DNA of 61,229 nucleotides from Arenibacter latericius DSM 15913. Lineage in GTDB: Bacteria; Bacteroidota; Bacteroidia; Flavobacteriales; Flavobacteriaceae. The stretch is taken from assembly GCF_000424985.1 (NCBI RefSeq), contig NZ_AUKX01000035.1:1-61229 (forward strand), in the 5' to 3' direction. Positions within the stretch are counted from its first letter, which is position 1; every line of letters begins with the position of its first letter. The notes under the pieces are model-generated. The model was not told where the DNA came from. It searched no databases and saw only the letters and a program-made list of their open reading frames with translations. Below are positions 1 to 9,250 of this stretch, one piece after another. Made by a program: the position numbers and the translations under genes.

Positions 1-30
1 GAGGCTGTCTAAAAAGGCAGCCTCTTTTTT
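1..30 (+). repeat. Left terminal repeat of the IS with a terminator-like hairpin
   Basis: Bases 1-7 pair perfectly with 18-24 around a 10-base loop, followed by a run of six T (25-30). The arm overlaps the terminal inverted repeat. The arrangement looks like an intrinsic terminator that would stop outside transcription from entering the transposase gene. The fold is seen in the sequence; the insulating role is inferred. Confidence 0.7.
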
Positions 31-75
31 GTGCTTTATATTTTAAGAAAAGTACTGTTTTTCGTATCTTAAGGT

Positions 76-1620
76 ATGAAAAGAAAAGTTGCATGGAAGA
101 CCAACAGTCAGGCACAATTGAGTCTTCTTCCACCCAGTTATGATGATCTTGTTCCAGAGCACCATCCTGTACGTATCGTCAACAACATTTTGGACCAGAT
201 AGATATTACCTCCATAGAAAGAACCTATAAAGGCGGTGGCACCTCAAGCTATCATCCTCGGGATTTGCTCAAAATCTTAGTCTACGCCTACCTTCGCAAC
301 TTGTATTCATCCCGTAAGATCGAACAGGCATTGGGCGAGAATGTTCATTTCATGTGGCTCAGTGGCTGTATCCGGCCTGACCATAATACCATCAGTAATT
401 TTCGTTCAGGAAAACTCAAAGGAAAGTTCAAAAAGATCTTTAACCAAGTTGTCATTCTGCTGGCAGAACAAGGCTACTTGAGTTTAAAAGACATCTTTGT
501 CGATGGCACCAAGATCGAGGCCAATGCCAATCGTTATACTTTTGTGTGGGGAAAGAGCATCAAGACCTCACGCACGCGTATTGAAAATCAACTCAAGAGT
601 TTATGGAGATATGTAGAGACCGTATATGCAGAGGAAGAACAAATGCCTAACCAGCCGGATAACTTTAAAGCAATAGACCCTAATGAAGTATCACAAACGA
701 TCGATAAGATCAACAAGGCACTTCAAGGGAAGGATATTGATAAAAAAGTAAGGCAAAAACTCAATTACGCCAAGAAGAACTGGCCAAAGAATATTGCCAA
801 GTACAATACCTACGAGCAACAAATGGGCGGACGCAACTCCATGAGCAAGACGGATCCCGACGCGACCTTTATGAGGATGAAAGAGGACCACATGCTAAAT
901 GGTCAGCTCAAACCTGGGTACAATCTACAAGCAGCCACCAATAATCAGTTTATAGCAAACTATACCCTTGCACGGACCACGACAGATACTACCACACTTA
1001 TCGGGCATACCGAAGATTTTATAGCAGGTTATGGAAAACCACCTGAGACACTAACGGCCGATGCAGGCTATGGAAGCGATGAAAACTACACCTACCTCGA
1101 AGATAATAACATTGAGGCCTTTGTGAAATACAATTACTTCCACAAGGAACAGTTGGATGAAAAACGTAGTAAGCACAAAAAACCATTTGCAGCGAATAGG
1201 CTCTTTTACAATAATGAAACAGACACCTATTATTGCCCCATGGGACAGTCCATGGAAAACATAGGAAGCTATGTAAAAAAGACTGCTAATGGATACCAGC
1301 AAAAAATAAACAGATACCAGGCTAAAAACTGTACAGGCTGTCAGCTTAGAAGCCTGTGCCATAAATCTCAAGGCAATCGGATCGTTGAGAGAAACCACAA
1401 GCTGGTCAGACTTAAAGCAATGGCGAAACAAAAGTTACTAAGTCCAGAAGGTATTGCTCACAGAAAACAAAGATGTTGGGATGTGGAGGCAGTATTTGGC
1501 AACATAAAACACAATATGAACTTTAGAAGGTTTATGTTAAGAGGTCTGGATAAAGTAGAAACAGAAATAGGTCTAATTGCAATGGCGCACAACCTTAAAA
1601 AAGTGAGTTTAGCGATGTAA
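76..1620 (+). CDS. IS1182-type DDE transposase
   Basis: This 514-aa protein catalyses cut-and-paste movement of the surrounding insertion sequence. An N-terminal DUF772-like helical DNA-binding region (about residues 15-125) precedes the RNase H-like core. The likely catalytic acids are D143 (in FVDGTK), D329 (in TADAGYGS) and E471 (in WDVEAVFGN). Between D329 and E471 lies a Cys-rich stretch (YYCPMG, then CTGCQLRSLC) typical of the group. The length suits IS1182 transposases, and no frameshift or internal stop is present. It starts 51 bases after the left-end hairpin, so its promoter must lie inside the element. Confidence 0.92.
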   Translation: MKRKVAWKTNSQAQLSLLPPSYDDLVPEHHPVRIVNNILDQIDITSIERTYKGGGTSSYHPRDLLKILVYAYLRNLYSSRKIEQALGENVHFMWLSGCIRPDHNTISNFRSGKLKGKFKKIFNQVVILLAEQGYLSLKDIFVDGTKIEANANRYTFVWGKSIKTSRTRIENQLKSLWRYVETVYAEEEQMPNQPDNFKAIDPNEVSQTIDKINKALQGKDIDKKVRQKLNYAKKNWPKNIAKYNTYEQQMGGRNSMSKTDPDATFMRMKEDHMLNGQLKPGYNLQAATNNQFIANYTLARTTTDTTTLIGHTEDFIAGYGKPPETLTADAGYGSDENYTYLEDNNIEAFVKYNYFHKEQLDEKRSKHKKPFAANRLFYNNETDTYYCPMGQSMENIGSYVKKTANGYQQKINRYQAKNCTGCQLRSLCHKSQGNRIVERNHKLVRLKAMAKQKLLSPEGIAHRKQRCWDVEAVFGNIKHNMNFRRFMLRGLDKVETEIGLIAMAHNLKKVSLAM

Positions 1621-1707
1621 GAATCGCTTTGACTCATTTTAACTAGCCACTAATCACCTAATTAACAAACCAAGATCAAAATAATATCAGAAAAACCAAA
1701 AAATAAA

Positions 1708-1737
1708 AGGTCGCCTAAATAGTTTTTAGACGACCTC
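1708..1737 (-). repeat. Right terminal repeat of the IS with hairpin
   Basis: Bases 1723-1737 are the inverted counterpart of 1-15. Bases 1708-1713 pair with 1731-1736, so the right end also forms a hairpin. Sequence after 1737 changes character, which marks the element boundary. Confidence 0.75.
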
Positions 1738-1928
1738 ATCTAAATATAAATTTGTACAACTTAAAAACAGATTGAATTCTTTCTAAAGTGTTCCATGTTT
1801 GCCATGCCCCTGCGGCCATCGGACCAACCTTCCGAACCTTTTCTTTTCCCTACCCACATTTTACCCATCCACTAGGGGAGGATTCCTCCCGCAGTATTTC
1901 CCGACCGCCTCGGGGCCGCACCAAAGCA

Positions 1929-1956
1929 CAAGGGGTGAAAAACCCCTTGCCCTTTT
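1929..1956 (+). terminator. Hairpin followed by a T tract
   Basis: A perfect 7-bp stem (1929-1935/1943-1949) with a 7-base loop is followed after two bases by CTTTTT. It looks like an intrinsic terminator reading rightwards. It may end a gene now lost or interrupted by the IS, or it may insulate the mobilization region. Confidence 0.5.
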
Positions 1957-2141
1957 TAACCCTTGCTATGTAATCGACCTATTTAATCCTTTTTCCACCA
2001 TCTTTTCGAATAGAATATAAGACCATATTAAACCAGGACTGGTCTTATATGGTCTCATATGGCTTTATATGGTTTCGAGGTGTAAAATGCTGGAAATAAG
2101 TTTTTTAGGTTGTGTTTTGATGTATTATATTTATATAGAAA

Positions 2142-2188
2142 TATCCGTTTTTAACGGATAGCAAGTTATGTTTTGCGCTACGCAAAAC
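2142..2188 (+). repeat. Two adjacent perfect inverted repeats before the relaxase gene
   Basis: Two 8-bp perfect stems stand side by side: 2142-2149/2153-2160 (loop TTT) and 2170-2177/2181-2188 (loop CTA). They end 58 bases before the relaxase ATG. Small hairpins in this position are typical relaxase-recognition structures; they could also regulate the relaxase gene. The stems are directly visible and the role is inferred. Confidence 0.6.
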
Positions 2189-2245
2189 TCCTACTTCTAG
2201 CGAAGTGAAAAGTTGCCCTCGGCAGTAATAAACAACAAAAAGATC

Positions 2246-4531
2246 ATGATCGCACGACTCCTATATCGCAACAAAGTGCAAGGCGTACTGAAGTACGTAC
2301 TGGAGAAACCGGAATCTACCATTCTTGGCTTCCACAATACCTATTCCGAAACGGATACCAATCTTAAGGTCTTCGAACAGGTGCTTGTCTTTTTGGGCTT
2401 TCGCCATGCCTCCGAAAAACGCTATGTACATGCAACCCTGAACCTTCCCCTTGGTGAACACCTGGACGATACTACCTTTTTGGCCCTTTCCAAAGCCTAT
2501 ATGGAATACATGGGCTATGGGGAACAGCCCTATATGGTGGTACGGCACCACGATACCGAGCACGAGCACGTGCACATTGTCTCCAGTACCATCAGGGAAG
2601 ACTGTACCCAGATCAACCTATCCTTTGACTATAGAAGGAGCATGGCCGCCCAGAAATACTTGGAGAAAGAGTTTGGTCTTTCCCCCTCGCCAAATATGAA
2701 GACGGTCCGAGAGCTTCCCAAACTGGAAACGCCCCAGCTTAATCCCCAGGATGGTAACGGGGTGCGCTACTATATGCAGGACATTTTGAACAACACCCTG
2801 CAAAAGCATAAGGTGCGGAGTTTTGAGGAGCTTGGCAAACTACTGGAAAAGTACCATATCCAACTGAAGGTAGTGGAGCGTTCCGGTAGGGTAGGGGTGG
2901 CTTATGGCATTGCTACCAGGGAAGGGTACCGATCCCGTTTTATTGGCGGTTATACCGTACACCCCCAATTCTCCGGTCCCAAACTCCAACAGCTCTTCGA
3001 GCGTAATCAACAATCGGCCCTATTGCCCATGGTAAAAAAACGCTTGGAAAAGCAAGTGCGCACCACCTATAAATTATTCAGGACCCTTCGCCCCGAGCAC
3101 CTCCCGGACATCCTAGGCGCCCATCAAAAGCTGGATTGTAGGCTAAACTACAGCGACCAGGGGCAGGTGATCGATTTCACCATCCATGATAAATCGGGCT
3201 ATGTGCTGCGCAGCGATGAGATCGCCAGTGACCTTGGTATCCATGAGAACCCCGAATTCTTCCAAACCGAACACACCCAAATGTATATGGATAGCAGGCA
3301 ATTGGAAATGGAGATCCAACGCTGCTTAAGGGAATCCTTCCAAAAGACCTATCGAGATTTAAGGTACAAGCCCCTGTTCTCGGAGCATATCCTGAAAACT
3401 CCTTTAGATGTTTTGGTTAGGGAAATGATGAAATCGGAGCGCTTTCTCTTCCTTAAGAAATACTTGCATACCGATAACCGGACCTTATGGAAGGTAATCG
3501 CCTCTCACTACTATCCTTTTAGTGAGAAGCTATATACTTCCGCCATTAATAATGAAAAAGAGCAGTTGCAAAAGAAGGCCGACCTTATCCAACGGGCCAG
3601 GGACCAGCTGTTCATCTATGCCCCGGACCAAAGGGAGGTCCTTGGTGCGCTTGTCCAAAGTCTGGGTGTACGATACAATGAGGGAACACTGACTTATGTG
3701 AATTCCAAGCTCCACCAAGTGCCGATCGATCTGGGCAACAACCTATTACAGACGAGTGCAAACCCAACTACCCCTCCTAGTTTTACACGTGAAAGTGAAA
3801 AGTTGTTGGAAGGGCTGCTGCACGGCAAATCCGCCAAAGAGATAAAACCGGGTCCCACCGCCCTATTTTTGCCCATGGTATTCCCGAAGCTCTATAACGC
3901 CATGGCCCCAACCTTTAGAGAGCGATTCGATACCTTGGCCCTACAGGCCTACCATCGGTATGCCGAACGGATGCAGGCGTCTTTTGAGAAATCGCCCAAG
4001 GACTATATCGCCTTTTTCAATGCCCGGGGCTTTTATTTTGAGGAGCAGGGTGGAAAACTCCGTATAGGCTCCATGTACTCCAAACATTCGGTAACGATCG
4101 CCCTTTCAACGAAAATGCAGGACTATTTACTATCGTTCCCTGAGCTGCCCAACGCTATGACCACACAGCCGCTCATCCTAAATCATATAATAGCCAAAGG
4201 ACAGGACAATTTAAAAAGCCTTTGGATGGGCCATTTAATGGAACGCGGACTTTATAAACAAGCGGCGTATAGTTACGTATTGGAAGGTGTATTACCCAAT
4301 TTGCCGTCCGAACTAGTGGAGCACCATATGGCAAACGGATTCAAGGAGGCCTTGGTGGCCGCTGCCACGGAGCGGGACCGTCAGGCACAGGCCAGGATAC
4401 TCCGAGCAGGTTGGAATGCTCTAGATACGCTCATGGGCCCTACTTCTTATAAAGAGGAAGAAGCCTATAACGGATTTAAAGATGAGCTTACGGATTATTC
4501 TAAATACAAGGGGAGTTGGTTTTCGATGTAG
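2246..4531 (+). CDS. Relaxase/mobilization nuclease (MOBP-like)
   Basis: This 761-aa protein would nick DNA at an origin of transfer and stay covalently bound to the strand during conjugative mobilization. The N-terminal ~170 residues match the Relaxase domain (PF03432 type). The three-histidine metal motif lies in HHDTEHEHVHIV, with H106, H108 and H110. The C-terminal ~550 residues have no motif I recognise. I chose the ATG at 2246 because relaxases of this phylum begin MIA-x; an in-frame TTG at 2213 would add 11 residues. Base composition is clearly richer in GC than the flanking core genes, which suggests transfer. No MobC-like accessory gene is visible upstream; the IS may have replaced it. 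Confidence 0.85.
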   Translation: MIARLLYRNKVQGVLKYVLEKPESTILGFHNTYSETDTNLKVFEQVLVFLGFRHASEKRYVHATLNLPLGEHLDDTTFLALSKAYMEYMGYGEQPYMVVRHHDTEHEHVHIVSSTIREDCTQINLSFDYRRSMAAQKYLEKEFGLSPSPNMKTVRELPKLETPQLNPQDGNGVRYYMQDILNNTLQKHKVRSFEELGKLLEKYHIQLKVVERSGRVGVAYGIATREGYRSRFIGGYTVHPQFSGPKLQQLFERNQQSALLPMVKKRLEKQVRTTYKLFRTLRPEHLPDILGAHQKLDCRLNYSDQGQVIDFTIHDKSGYVLRSDEIASDLGIHENPEFFQTEHTQMYMDSRQLEMEIQRCLRESFQKTYRDLRYKPLFSEHILKTPLDVLVREMMKSERFLFLKKYLHTDNRTLWKVIASHYYPFSEKLYTSAINNEKEQLQKKADLIQRARDQLFIYAPDQREVLGALVQSLGVRYNEGTLTYVNSKLHQVPIDLGNNLLQTSANPTTPPSFTRESEKLLEGLLHGKSAKEIKPGPTALFLPMVFPKLYNAMAPTFRERFDTLALQAYHRYAERMQASFEKSPKDYIAFFNARGFYFEEQGGKLRIGSMYSKHSVTIALSTKMQDYLLSFPELPNAMTTQPLILNHIIAKGQDNLKSLWMGHLMERGLYKQAAYSYVLEGVLPNLPSELVEHHMANGFKEALVAAATERDRQAQARILRAGWNALDTLMGPTSYKEEEAYNGFKDELTDYSKYKGSWFSM

Positions 4532-4762
4532 ATAGGTCTCATTATCGGCGTATAGAAAAATAGCATAATACCTGTTTAATCCCCAGTCAAATTTGGTAGT
4601 ATAGAATAGGATGTGAAGTCCCATTTTATTAAGGAGTCAATAATCCCCAATCAAGTAATACGAATAAAACCAAATGGTTGATTGGAAAATTCAGATGGAT
4701 TGAAGAACTTACGCCTCATGCGATTTAGGGACTAAATTAATTGGTAATAATATAAAATAGCT

Positions 4763-5440
4763 ATGCTGTACATAATACCAACAAAAAAAGGAATGGGCGT
4801 GGAGCTCTGGGGGACTTATGAGGATTTAGATCGGTTATACGACTTGATCGGTAAATTTTGGAATGATGAAAATCAACTGTACGGTAAAGGCTATGAAAAT
4901 AGGGGGAAACTTATTAGTAGTTTTTCCTATGAAATACGGAAAGCCTACAGCAATCAAAGGCTTCATAGGACTAAAAGTCACTTTTCTCCAGAAGAACAAG
5001 CTTACTACGGTACGCCATTATCCTGGGTGCATTTTCTGTTTTCCTTAACTGCTATTAAATATAATATGCGGTTTTACCAGACCAATAAGCTTGACGTTGC
5101 CACAATATTACAGATTGAATACTGGTTAGATCATGCAATGAATACGTATGACGAAGTTGGGGCTAAGGCCTTAATTGGCTTTATAGAGGATGGACTCTAC
5201 GGTGGAAATGACCTCATATATCAATATATGAGGAGTATAAACCTAGATTACTTTTTGCTAGGTGGGGGTAAGCGGGCATTCCGAAAATTACCTACTCTTT
5301 TAAAACGGGGCACTTACTTTTCTTCGGAATATAATGAATATGCTAAGGTTTTGACAGATGAGGCCAAAAGGCTCGGATGTGAAGCCACCGATTTGGAAAT
5401 TGATGATGACGATATCGATTATGCGGGTATCCAATGGTAG
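4763..5440 (+). CDS. Hypothetical protein (possibly DUF6904 family)
   Basis: This is a 225-aa soluble protein without signal peptide or membrane segment. It begins MLYIIPTKKGMGVELWGTYEDL and ends in an acidic tail (DLEIDDDDIDYAG). It resembles the uncharacterised DUF6904 group, but I am not certain of that assignment. Its last 22 bases overlap the 3' end of a truncated transposase on the opposite strand, so the original downstream flank has been lost to an insertion and deletion. It lies between a relaxase gene and IS remains, so it is probably cargo of the mobile segment. No function can be assigned; an immunity or stress role would be a guess. Confidence 0.6.
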   Translation: MLYIIPTKKGMGVELWGTYEDLDRLYDLIGKFWNDENQLYGKGYENRGKLISSFSYEIRKAYSNQRLHRTKSHFSPEEQAYYGTPLSWVHFLFSLTAIKYNMRFYQTNKLDVATILQIEYWLDHAMNTYDEVGAKALIGFIEDGLYGGNDLIYQYMRSINLDYFLLGGGKRAFRKLPTLLKRGTYFSSEYNEYAKVLTDEAKRLGCEATDLEIDDDDIDYAGIQW

Positions 5441-6048
5441 CACTTTATAATCAACCAGCTCAAAGGATTTTTCTGCCTTGCCGTTAAACCATATTTAAAT
5501 TTTGATGTTTTGCTCTCACGGTGCAAACTAAAGTCGATCGGGATAATGACACTTCCGTTCCAATACCCTGCCACAAGTAGTTTGAAGCCTAGGTAATAGG
5601 TTTTTGATACATGGTTGTAAATCTTTGAGACCCCTTCAATGGTCTTCCCTGTTTCTGAAAGATCGGTATCATTGAACACTAAGCATCTTGTAGCGTCGGC
5701 CGAAGGCGTGACAAGTTCGTCCTTTAATAGGTATTGCTTTACGAACTGAGCTAAAAAAGCTCTCCAATTAATTTTTTGATTTGCTAAGATACGATAGTAC
5801 GAATCTTTTCCATAAGGACTTAATTCCGTGTCTTTATGGGTCGCAAGCCCATGAGTTGAGTCAATCCCAATAAGTGGTAAAACTAAAAGTGTGGAGATCA
5901 AACTCTCGAATGAATACCCTGCTTTTTTACACCAACTGAACCGGCTTTTAATTTTATTGAACCCTAAAATGTTTAGATGCGCCTGTAAATATTCTGAACT
6001 GAGCCAAACCTTATTGAACTTCCCTTTTATTTTCTTGGACTTTTGCAA
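5419..6048 (-). pseudogene. Truncated DDE transposase (IS4-like)
   Basis: This 209-aa frame holds only the N-terminal half of a DDE transposase. It has a helical N-terminal domain and then the first catalytic acid region (VFNDTDLSETGKTIEGVSK) with the following GFKLLVAGYWNG and IPIDFSLHRE strands. After the motif KYGLTARQ, the expected continuation is replaced by about 17 unrelated residues. These come from reading the hypothetical gene's 3' end antisense. The breakpoint therefore lies near 5465-5480. The second Asp and the Glu are missing, so it cannot transpose. The IS4-like label is tentative. Confidence 0.75.
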
Positions 6049-6104
6049 TATCTTCGTGTTGTAGCATGTTTTGTACTTTGTGTGTCATAACTTAAAGATA
6101 CAAT

Positions 6105-6129
6105 AAAACCAAGGGATCCCCTTGGTTTT
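6105..6129. terminator. Strong 11-bp hairpin beside the truncated transposase
   Basis: Arms 6105-6115 and 6119-6129 are perfect complements around the 3-base loop ATC. Short T-rich sequence follows on the plus strand. It could be a bidirectional terminator, or part of the surviving end of the truncated IS just upstream of its transposase start (6048). Confidence 0.55.
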
Positions 6130-6305
6130 CATGCTATTTTTCTTCGTTTAAACCCCCTAAATAATGGGTGCGAAACTTGAGAAATGGATTTTGTTTCTGC
6201 TGGAAAATCACCCGTTACTAGGTCTTTGCATTTTAATGTTGCTCCAAGTTTATTTGGGCTAAAGTATGAGGTAGTAACAGCTAAGGTAAGAGTAACAGTA
6301 TAATT

Positions 6306-6332
6306 TTTTTACATTTTACCTAAATGTAAAAA
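6306..6332 (+). promoter_or_regulatory. 11-bp inverted repeat upstream of the Fic gene
   Basis: TTTTTACATTT (6306-6316) and its exact complement (6322-6332) flank a 5-base spacer. The stem is AT-rich with no T run of its own beyond the arm, so an operator is as likely as a terminator. It lies 136 bases before the Fic start chosen here. Confidence 0.5.
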
Positions 6333-6402
6333 AGGGTGCTTTATGACAACTATCAATCCCTTGTTGCAAAAAAAGATGAATATTTTACAATAATAATTCT
6401 GT

Positions 6403-6432
6403 TAATGCAAATAAAGACATTATTTTGCATTA
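6403..6432 (+). promoter_or_regulatory. 9-12-9 dyad upstream of the Fic gene, probable operator
   Basis: TAATGCAAA (6403-6411) and TTTGCATTA (6424-6432) are perfect inverted repeats separated by 12 bases. The half-site centres are 21 bp apart, which is two helical turns. The dyad ends 35 bases before the Fic start codon, where a dimeric repressor would block transcription. The Fic protein itself ends in a winged-helix-like domain, so autoregulation is possible. Confidence 0.55.
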
Positions 6433-6467
6433 GTATTTTTTTTAAGCAAATGATAATAGAAAATAAA

Positions 6468-7592
6468 ATGAAGTCTTTCAAATCTGGTACATACATCAAT
6501 CAGGGTACATATAAAAGTTTTCAGCCCAATATTATAAATAAACAATGGATGTTGGACGATATGGAAATTATAGATTTACTTTCTAAAGCCGATAGGCACT
6601 TAGGACGTTTAGATATGTACAGTGAGCATATTCCAGATGTTGACTTGTTTATTAGTATGCACGTGCTTAAAGAGGCTACTCAAAGTAGTAAAATTGAGGG
6701 TACAGAAACCAATATGGAAGAGGCGCTATTAGATAAAGAAGATGTTAGCCGCGAAAAACGAGACGATTGGGAAGAAGTGCAAAACTATATAGAGGCAATG
6801 CAAAAAGCCATTAAGATGCTTGAAGAGATACCGTTTTCCAGTAGGTTAATAAGGCAAACTCATAAGATTTTATTACAAGGTGTAAGGGGTGAACATAAAT
6901 TACCAGGCGAGTTCCGTACCAGCCAAAATTGGATTGGTGGGGCATCTATAAACGATGCGACTTTTATTCCCCCTATACACAATAGTATAGCAGATTTAAT
7001 GAGCGATTTAGAAAAGTTTACGCATAACGAAGAGTTATTCTTTCCAGACCTCTTAAAAATTGGTATCATACATTATCAGTTTGAAACAATACACCCCTTT
7101 TTAGACGGAAATGGTCGTGTAGGCCGTTTACTAATTACGCTCTATTTAGTCAATAAAGAAATATTAAAAAAGCCAATTCTTTATTTATCAGATTTTTTCG
7201 AACGTAATAAAACCTTGTACTATGATAACTTAATGCGAGTGCGTACACACCACGATATCAAGCAATGGTTAAAATTCTTTTTAGTGGGTGTTATTGAAAC
7301 CGCAAAAAAAGGAGTGAACACCTTCGATGAAATTTTAAAACTAAAAAAGAAGGTAGAAATTAATACGCAAACACTTGGTTCTCGCGCTACAAATGCTCAA
7401 AAAATAGTACAATACTTATTTAAACATCCAATGATTGATGTAGATAAGGTAGTTAAAATAACTGGTGTTTCTAAGCGAACAGCATATAACTTAATTGACG
7501 ATTTAGAGCAATTAGAAATTATTAAAGAAATCACAGGAAGCAAAAGAGGTAAATTATATGTTTTCGATGCTTATTTAAAATTATTTAGATGA
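6468..7592 (+). CDS. Fic family protein with inhibitory helix and C-terminal HTH
   Basis: This 374-aa protein probably transfers AMP from ATP to hydroxyl side chains of a target protein. The Fic core motif HPFLDGNGRVGR occupies residues 209-220, with catalytic H209. An inhibitory-helix motif of the S/TxxxE(G/N) type is present at S73-E77-G78, which places it in the class with an internal N-terminal inhibitor. Residues about 310-374 look like a winged-helix DNA-binding domain (ITGVSKRTAYNLIDDL). The start at 6468 fits conserved Fic N-termini; upstream in-frame codons would add an unlikely hydrophobic leader overlapping the dyad. No separate antitoxin gene adjoins it. It is a probable self-regulated accessory gene. 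Confidence 0.88.
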   Translation: MKSFKSGTYINQGTYKSFQPNIINKQWMLDDMEIIDLLSKADRHLGRLDMYSEHIPDVDLFISMHVLKEATQSSKIEGTETNMEEALLDKEDVSREKRDDWEEVQNYIEAMQKAIKMLEEIPFSSRLIRQTHKILLQGVRGEHKLPGEFRTSQNWIGGASINDATFIPPIHNSIADLMSDLEKFTHNEELFFPDLLKIGIIHYQFETIHPFLDGNGRVGRLLITLYLVNKEILKKPILYLSDFFERNKTLYYDNLMRVRTHHDIKQWLKFFLVGVIETAKKGVNTFDEILKLKKKVEINTQTLGSRATNAQKIVQYLFKHPMIDVDKVVKITGVSKRTAYNLIDDLEQLEIIKEITGSKRGKLYVFDAYLKLFR

Positions 7593-7684
7593 AGTAACCA
7601 CGATAAAATCTGACAGTTAAGAATTATATTTAAAGAGTCAAAACAACAATTATTAATCCTTAAAACCGTCAGACGAACTCGTAG

Positions 7685-9250
7685 CTATAACAAACAACAT
7701 TTTTTATACTTTTTCCCGCTGCCGCAGGGACAGGGCTCATTCCGTCCAATTTTCGGTTCCGCTATTATAGGCATTTGTGAGGAATGTAGAAAATCAAAGA
7801 AATCTTCTGGAGGACTACCCAATTCCTCCCTGTAGCCGGCCCAAGTATTTGTTATGATGTCGTAACGGTCTGCCATGGGCAGAATTTCATTTCTTTTATC
7901 TCGGGGGCATGGTTGTTCAAAGGCTTCAATCACTTCCTGCCAGTCCCCGCAAATACCCTGGGACACTAACCCCCGGTCAAATAACTGTTTTATTTCCGGC
8001 ACTAATTCGGCACCATCGATATCGATTACATTGCATATCAACAGCGCTATCACATCGCTGTCAATCACATTATCCTCTAGGCTGCTGTCCAAGAAAAACT
8101 GTATGACCTCCCTGAACCAGGTCAAAACTTCATCGCGCCTTTCGGGATGGTGTAAGGCAAGCTGTTCCAATACATCCGTGATGGTAGTGCGGGCATAGGT
8201 GTCCAACCCGGGTGTATACATGAATTCTTTACATGCTTCCAGGTTATTGACGGCAATTTTGTAGATAGGTTCCCAAATTGCCGAAGTAAGAAAGTCACCT
8301 AAAAAGAGCTCGAAATATGCATCGGATTGGCTCAGAACATCCAAAATGACATCCAAGCTGTCGGTTGCCTGGAGTTCTCCCAATAGGTAAATGGCATGGA
8401 TTACAAAATTCATCTCCTCCTCGTCCCATCCGTTTTCTTCAATGGATTTTATAAAATAGCCATAACGGGCAATACTATCGAGTAACACCATTTCAAGGTC
8501 ATTGATAAGTGTGTCCTTGGGGAGCGAAAGTATTTTGTTCAATTTTTCTTCACCGATGTGGAGTCCATGGGTGTAGAGCCATTCTATTTCCTCGTGATGG
8601 AAAGCGGGAGCTTCTTGGGTAGGATAAATTTTTTGAGGACTAGTCGTTACCGATATTCTAGTTTTTTGTTCCTCTTCATACCGGGCTTGGCTTGCTTTTA
8701 ACGAGGCCGTATAGAATCGTTTCCAGGCCATTTCTGTTTCTTCGGAATCAGGTGCCAGTTCTTGCATTAAATTGAGTCGGACCTCCGCTTGATCCAGGTC
8801 ACCGATAGCGGAATAATAAAGGGTTGCGCATTTATAAAATGAAATGACCTCATTTATATGAAAGGTGTCGCGGTCTGGATAGAGCGATTGTATCTCCATG
8901 TTGGTGCCTAAAACTTCAGGCATTTTATCGTATTCCTGATTGAAGTAATATTCGCTTGCCAAGTTTAGCTTTCCGAATAGGTAATCGGGGTGTTCCGCAA
9001 TAACCCACCTATTGGTCTCGTGCATCTTCTTGGTATCGTTCAGTTGGCCATACAGAACGGATAAATAATTTTTCAACTGAGGATTATTGGGATAGCGCTC
9101 TATAGCGTCCAGCAATTTTTGCACGCTCGATCTTTTTCCTTTTAACGCCAGTTTGTGAAACCATTCCAACTTGCGCGAAAGTTCAGGAGTAATTCCATTT
9201 TGTTTGTCCAACAAGTTTGGATCGGTGGTTATGTTGTAGTTTATTTCCAT
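7685..9250 (-). CDS. DUF1186 protein with C-terminal SEC-C zinc motif
   Basis: This is a 521-aa cytosolic protein. The N-terminal ~200 residues are helical and TPR-like ([34 protein letters not shown]). The middle (about 220-460) resembles DUF1186, an all-helical domain of unknown function. The last 20 residues (502-521) are a SEC-C zinc-binding motif with C507, C509, C518 and C519, like the SecA tail that contacts SecB and ribosomes. The gene stands alone between the Fic gene and the tRNA. Its GC content is above that of the core genes. Function is unknown; the SEC-C tail suggests a protein or RNA contact role. Confidence 0.8.
   Translation of the reverse strand: MEINYNITTDPNLLDKQNGITPELSRKLEWFHKLALKGKRSSVQKLLDAIERYPNNPQLKNYLSVLYGQLNDTKKMHETNRWVIAEHPDYLFGKLNLASEYYFNQEYDKMPEVLGTNMEIQSLYPDRDTFHINEVISFYKCATLYYSAIGDLDQAEVRLNLMQELAPDSEETEMAWKRFYTASLKASQARYEEEQKTRISVTTSPQKIYPTQEAPAFHHEEIEWLYTHGLHIGEEKLNKILSLPKDTLINDLEMVLLDSIARYGYFIKSIEENGWDEEEMNFVIHAIYLLGELQATDSLDVILDVLSQSDAYFELFLGDFLTSAIWEPIYKIAVNNLEACKEFMYTPGLDTYARTTITDVLEQLALHHPERRDEVLTWFREVIQFFLDSSLEDNVIDSDVIALLICNVIDIDGAELVPEIKQLFDRGLVSQGICGDWQEVIEAFEQPCPRDKRNEILPMADRYDIITNTWAGYREELGSPPEDFFDFLHSSQMPIIAEPKIGRNEPCPCGSGKKYKKCCLL

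Larger units (their letters stand above)
1..1737 (+). mobile_element. IS1182-family insertion sequence, apparently complete
   Basis: The element has one transposase gene flanked by terminal inverted repeats. The left end (1-15) and the reverse complement of the right end (1723-1737) match at 14 of 15 positions. The window begins exactly at the left repeat, so the left target duplication cannot be seen. Both ends fold into hairpins (1-24 and 1708-1736). The transposase is uninterrupted with a full DDE triad, so the copy may be active. The family call rests on the transposase architecture (N-terminal DUF772-like region, DDE core, Cys-rich insert). Confidence 0.85.
1738..2245 (+). other. Noncoding repeat-rich stretch upstream of the relaxase, candidate oriT
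   Basis: These 508 bases hold no convincing gene; short frames at 1788-2020 look like chance. What is visible is a series of dyads. A GC hairpin lies at 1929-1949. A 10-bp perfect inverted repeat lies at 2016-2025/2040-2049, followed by three tandem TATGG-type direct repeats (2047-2074). An 8-bp repeat lies at 2142-2149/2153-2160, another 8-bp repeat at 2170-2177/2181-2188, and a 5-bp repeat at 2193-2197/2202-2206. Clustered inverted and direct repeats just upstream of a relaxase gene are the usual layout of an origin of transfer. The nick site was not identified. Confidence 0.55.

Noticed and set aside
1051-1431. 126-aa antisense frame within the transposase
   Set aside because: It is a shadow of the transposase gene with no independent features.
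1788-2020. Short overlapping reading frames upstream of the relaxase
   Set aside because: They overlap in two frames, lie over hairpins, and show no domain, signal or conservation cue.
4421-4624. 67-aa antisense frame at the relaxase 3' end
   Set aside because: It overlaps the relaxase and has no start context or domain.
6336-6467. Longer N-terminus for the Fic protein
   Set aside because: It would add a hydrophobic leader not found in Fic proteins and would place the dyads inside the coding region.
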